Shown: positions 6,568-8,145 of the stretch, one piece after another | How positions within the stretch are numbered: position 1 is the stretch's first letter | How the letters are laid out: every line of letters starts with the position of its first letter | NCBI GenBank assembly: GCA_021845325.1 | Contig: JAKBRR010000061.1 | Coordinates: forward strand, 1 to 8,145 | Direction of reading: 5' to 3' | DNA length: 8,145 bases | Source of the DNA: Thermoplasmata archaeon | GTDB lineage: Archaea > Thermoplasmatota > Thermoplasmata > Thermoplasmatales > Thermoplasmataceae | The notes under the pieces: generated by a model | Database searches by the model: none | The model's input: the letters and a program-made list of their open reading frames with translations, nothing else | Told to the model about the DNA's origin: nothing | Program-made: the position numbers and the translations under genes

Positions 6568-6588
6568 TATAATATCGTGTATATTATA
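6568..6588. promoter_or_regulatory. Perfect 8-bp inverted repeat in the divergent vsr control region (possible operator)
   Basis: TATAATAT and ATATTATA flank a five-base spacer (CGTGT). The dyad sits between divergent vsr and the 157-aa gene and overlaps or abuts the latter's probable TATA region (to about 6597). Such placement suits an operator controlling the rightward gene. The arms are purely A/T in an A/T-rich spacer, so chance symmetry is possible. Confidence 0.35.
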
Positions 6589-6619
6589 GTTATATGTAAT
6601 ACTGGAAGTTTTCCGGTTC

Positions 6620-6623
6620 GGAG
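6620..6623 (+). promoter_or_regulatory. Ribosome binding site deciding the start of the 157-aa gene
   Basis: GGAG lies nine bases before ATG 6633. The frame can also open at TTG 6624, but that would touch the site. The spacing therefore selects ATG 6633. Confidence 0.5.
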
Positions 6624-6632
6624 TTGAATTTG

Positions 6633-7106
6633 ATGGAATTGGAATTATGTGGGAAATATACTAAAAAAGAGGTACATGACATACTTGATCCGGATACGAC
6701 TTTTTATTATTTCTGCGGAAAATGGGGAATTAACGGAGTAGTAATATACGGAGGGAATAATGACAAATTTGCCATTTTTGTAACTGTAGGCAAAGAGGGG
6801 TCATATCACGGTAGGATTCAGAAACTCTCGAAAGAGGGGACTCTCCTTTGGAGCACACCTATAAGAAAGGGAACCAGAGCATCGGGCATCAAGAGGCTTC
6901 TAACAGCCGGCAGACTTCATCAAAGCGTTTCAGTTTTTTGCAGAAGAAATAACGATTCCAGTGATGACCAGGAAAAACTGTATACTTATATTGGAAAGGG
7001 GATAGATCCTGAGTTAATTGAATCCGAAAATTTTCCCGGCATGGTATTGTGGAAAATAGAAGGAATTAAACCAGACAGACCGGAAATAAAACGTCTGATG
7101 GACTAA
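6633..7106 (+). CDS. Conserved-looking protein of unknown function, divergent from vsr; faint DUF3427-like pattern
   Basis: The product is 157 residues, soluble, with no membrane segment. I do not recognise it firmly. Features in order are an N-terminal YTKKEVHDIL segment, a GG-rich region followed by FAIFVTVGKE, then LLWST, SVSVFCRRN, LYTYIGKG and finally MVLWKIEG. That order (Y-T-x-x-E-I, a W before a T/S stretch, an FxR strand, YTYLG, then a strand ending in W) resembles the DUF3427/SRA-like fold found at the C-terminus of some helicases and restriction enzymes, where it may read DNA. The resemblance is from memory and weak. Beside a restriction-modification system, a DNA-reading accessory role is plausible. 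It is preceded by GGAG and a TATA-like ATATGTAA (about 6592-6599), and a dyad at 6568-6588 may control it. Coding looks real: the frame is long and its composition normal. Confidence 0.7.
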   Translation: MELELCGKYTKKEVHDILDPDTTFYYFCGKWGINGVVIYGGNNDKFAIFVTVGKEGSYHGRIQKLSKEGTLLWSTPIRKGTRASGIKRLLTAGRLHQSVSVFCRRNNDSSDDQEKLYTYIGKGIDPELIESENFPGMVLWKIEGIKPDRPEIKRLMD

Positions 7107-7176
7107 CTGAACTGATAAATTCAAACGTTAGGGAAAGAAGTCATGCCATACTTTTCTTACAAAAAGCACAAGTAAG

Positions 7177-7185
7177 CTATTTAAT
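7177..7185 (+). promoter_or_regulatory. Promoter (TATA) of the AbrB-like gene
   Basis: CTATTTAAT is centred 26 bases before the ATG at 7207, predicting a leaderless transcript starting on or next to the start codon. This supports the reality of the small gene. Confidence 0.45.
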
Positions 7186-7206
7186 CTGTAATTGGAATCA
7201 CCATTA

Positions 7207-7365
7207 ATGCTACAATTTATGGGGTCATCTAAACTTCAAAATAGGTCTGCATCCAAATCTATTACTGTACCGGTGCCTGTACAGAAAGCGCTGGATGTTA
7301 TACCCGGGGATGTTATAGGATATTACATTGATGACGGAAAGGTAATCATAAAAAAAATAGATTGA
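7207..7365 (+). CDS. Small AbrB/MazE/SpoVT-like DNA-binding protein
   Basis: The product is 52 residues. The stretch SKSITVPVPVQKAL, then IPGDVIGYYIDDGKVIIKK, matches the swapped-hairpin AbrB pattern (S/R-x-x-I-T-V-P, K-A-L, x-P-G-D, then a strand ending in dGKVIIKK). Such proteins dimerise and bind DNA as transition-state regulators or as antitoxins that repress their own operon. It is too short to contain a second domain. No toxin reading frame (PIN, MazF or similar) follows on the same strand, so an orphan regulator is as likely as an antitoxin. A TATA box 26 bases upstream supports expression. Its stop lies one base from the stop of a degenerate minus-strand frame. The family call is from pattern, with moderate confidence. 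Confidence 0.65.
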   Translation: MLQFMGSSKLQNRSASKSITVPVPVQKALDVIPGDVIGYYIDDGKVIIKKID

Positions 7366-7366
7366 A

Positions 7367-7489
7367 CTATTTTGCACCGCTTATGTTATTTCCAACCGAT
7401 GCCTTCCTTATAACATCGAACTTGATGGTGTCAGGAGGATAGATAAGTGCGTACCAAAGCGTTGCATCCTCGTAAATGGATATTGCATA
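7367..7489 (-). pseudogene. 3' remnant of an unidentified gene
   Basis: Read on the minus strand, bases 7489 to 7367 give about 40 residues ending at TAG that look like real protein: IYEDATLWYALIYPP, then IKFDVIRKASVGNN. Codon choice is natural (AGG, ATA, AAG), whereas the plus-strand frame across the same bases is Cys-rich and unlikely. The minus frame is open to 7549 but has no ATG, GTG or TTG start and hits TAA at 7550-7552. I therefore read it as the tail of a truncated gene, cut near 7490 where a plus-strand ORF begins. Protein family not recognised. Confidence 0.35.
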
Positions 7490-7585
7490 ATGGCTGATAA
7501 GATTCGCAACTCGGCCCAGGAGTTCAAGAGGGATGCACTGATGGCCGAGTTAAGAAGGCAGGAACTGGAGGAAAAGGACAAATGA
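7490..7585 (+). CDS. Possible 31-residue charged peptide or gene fragment
   Basis: ATG 7490 opens a 31-residue frame rich in Lys, Glu and Arg (MADKIRNSAQEFK, then MAELRRQELEEKDK) with amphipathic-helix spacing, similar in style to the charged small proteins downstream. No ribosome site or convincing TATA box precedes it. It may be the surviving end of a longer gene, since the frame is open upstream to 7361. Confidence 0.3.
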   Translation: MADKIRNSAQEFKRDALMAELRRQELEEKDK

Positions 7586-7642
7586 ACAACCAAATTGAAT
7601 TTATTCTGAAAATTTCCCCGGACATCTTTCCATATCCTTAAA

Positions 7643-7662
7643 CTCTCTTTTTTCTCATTTTT
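7643..7662 (+). terminator. T-rich stretch before the small-gene pair
   Basis: A pyrimidine stretch with T6 and T5 runs precedes ATG 7682 by about 20 bases. It could terminate transcription arriving from the left. It contains no TATA box for the next gene. Confidence 0.25.
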
Positions 7663-7681
7663 CAATGCATCCGCAAATCAT

Positions 7682-7912
7682 ATGGAAGATGCAACTTTCA
7701 CTGAATCCATGAGAGAACAGAAGACACTTGATACAATGACAGAGTTTGAGAAAGCTCTGAGGAAGGACGGATACAGGGCAGGTTGGAATGACCGTGCCGA
7801 TCATGACAGGGAACTGATTGAGGATGCAGCAAGGCAGAGCAGAGACTTTGAGGATTTCATAAGCAACCTGAGGGAGAAATTCAAAAAAACGGAAGAGTCG
7901 ATTCTGTTATGA
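7682..7912 (+). CDS. Small charged helical protein, unknown function
   Basis: The product is 76 residues with very many Glu, Asp, Arg and Lys residues. It includes a GYRAGWNDR segment at about 34-42 and a C-terminal helical run ending LREKFKKTEESILL. The profile suits a short coiled-coil or adaptor protein of a mobile element. I do not recognise a family. Its stop overlaps the ATG of the next gene by ATGA (7909-7912), so the two are probably translated together. There is no clear ribosome site before ATG 7682. Coding is supported by composition and by the tight overlap. Confidence 0.6.
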   Translation: MEDATFTESMREQKTLDTMTEFEKALRKDGYRAGWNDRADHDRELIEDAARQSRDFEDFISNLREKFKKTEESILL

Positions 7913-8088
7913 ATAAGTTCGAAAAGGAATATGTAACAGGCAGAAAAGATCAGTTCGATGTGGACTACGCCATCTTTAAAAAAGCAATAGATGAGACTGA
8001 GACCAGGGAGGAACTCATAATATGGTATCAAAATAGTCTTAGAATTTCCACTACATTTCTGACATGCACATCTCAGCGAATCCTGTAA
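7909..8088 (+). CDS. Small protein, unknown function, coupled to the preceding gene
   Basis: The product is 59 residues, starting at the ATGA overlap. The first 40 residues are charged and helical (MNKFEKEYVTGRKDQF, then TETREELIIWY). The last 19 (QNSLRISTTFLTCTSQRIL) are Ser/Thr-rich and look different, which may reflect a frameshift near 8030 or simply a divergent tail. No family is recognised. Translational coupling to the upstream gene suggests a shared function. A T-rich stretch follows at 8091-8103. Confidence 0.5.
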   Translation: MNKFEKEYVTGRKDQFDVDYAIFKKAIDETETREELIIWYQNSLRISTTFLTCTSQRIL

Positions 8089-8090
8089 TT

Positions 8091-8103
8091 CTCTTTGTTT
8101 TTT
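8091..8103 (+). terminator. T-rich terminator candidate
   Basis: CTCTTTGTTTTTT begins three bases after the stop of the 59-aa gene and ends with six T residues, a suitable archaeal T-tract terminator for the two-gene unit. Confidence 0.35.
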
Positions 8104-8113
8104 AATGGTATGA

Positions 8114-8145
8114 ATGGCTGATCAATATCCTTATGGTGTAGTGTA
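8114..8145 (+). CDS. Possible start of a gene running off the window
   Basis: ATG 8114 opens a frame (MADQYPYGVV) that continues to the window edge. Two nearby ATGs at 8105 and 8110 stop at once. Only ten codons are visible, without a clear promoter, so the call is tentative. Confidence 0.25.
   Translation, partial: MADQYPYGVV

Noticed and set aside
3926..6623. Exact 11-base repeat CCGGTTCGGAG at 3926-3936 and 6613-6623, bracketing most of the restriction-modification set
   Set aside because: Several 11-base matches are expected by chance in 8 kb. One copy lies inside the endonuclease coding sequence, and the flanks do not match, so it is not a convincing attachment site.
6543..7131. AACGTTAG at 6543-6550 and 7124-7131 on both sides of the 157-aa gene, each after TTCA
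   Set aside because: It could mimic a target-site duplication, but eight bases is too short, no terminal inverted repeats are present, and the enclosed gene is not transposase-like.
7408..7665. 85-codon minus-strand frame
   Set aside because: Its Ser/Leu-rich translation is the mirror of Lys/Glu-rich plus-strand sequence. The better minus-strand reading over 7367-7489 is in a different frame.
7801..8031. 76-codon minus-strand frame opposite the small charged genes
   Set aside because: It is antisense to the ATGA-coupled pair, hydrophobic by mirroring, with no supporting promoter.
1..8145. CRISPR arrays, tRNA or rRNA genes, complete insertion sequences
   Set aside because: Looked for regularly spaced repeats, cloverleaf-like segments and transposase motifs (DDE, HUH) by eye; none found.

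Overview
The window looks archaeal, most likely a Thermoplasmata relative (Ferroplasma/Cuniculiplasma-like). Most genes have an A/T-rich TATA element about 25 bases before an ATG with almost no leader, as in leaderless archaeal transcription. The first gene is also a short tyrosine recombinase of a type I associate with Thermoplasmatales. The lineage is inferred from these features; no rRNA or other marker gene is present.

Layout. Bases 102-733 hold an integrase-family gene with an in-frame TAG (where Trp is expected) and an apparent one-base deletion near the end, so it is a pseudogene. Bases 750-2405 (-) encode a 551-aa protein whose C-terminal third looks like an ApeA-type HEPN domain with an R-x4-H RNase motif. 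Divergent from it, bases 2631-3488 (+) encode a clear prokaryotic viperin (pVip), the radical-SAM enzyme that makes antiviral 3'-deoxy-3',4'-didehydro nucleotides. The 395-base gap after it carries a strong TATA box and three consecutive inverted repeats, a candidate small RNA. Bases 3884-6455 (-) form a restriction-modification set transcribed in the order vsr, C5-cytosine methyltransferase, HpaII-like endonuclease. A 157-aa protein of unknown role is divergent from vsr at 6633-7106. The rest holds small accessory genes: a 52-aa AbrB/MazE-like protein, a probable gene remnant, a 31-aa ORF, two charged small proteins overlapping by ATGA, and perhaps the start of another gene at the right edge.

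Working together. This reads as a defence island beside a decayed integrase. It would act at three levels: cutting unmodified DNA at what is probably CCGG (methyltransferase and endonuclease, with Vsr repairing deaminated 5-methylcytosine), terminating viral RNA synthesis (viperin), and possibly cleaving RNA (HEPN protein). The viperin and HEPN genes share a 225-base divergent control region with repeated short motifs. No nucleotide kinase, which often accompanies bacterial viperins, lies in the window. No CRISPR array, tRNA, rRNA or complete insertion sequence was seen.
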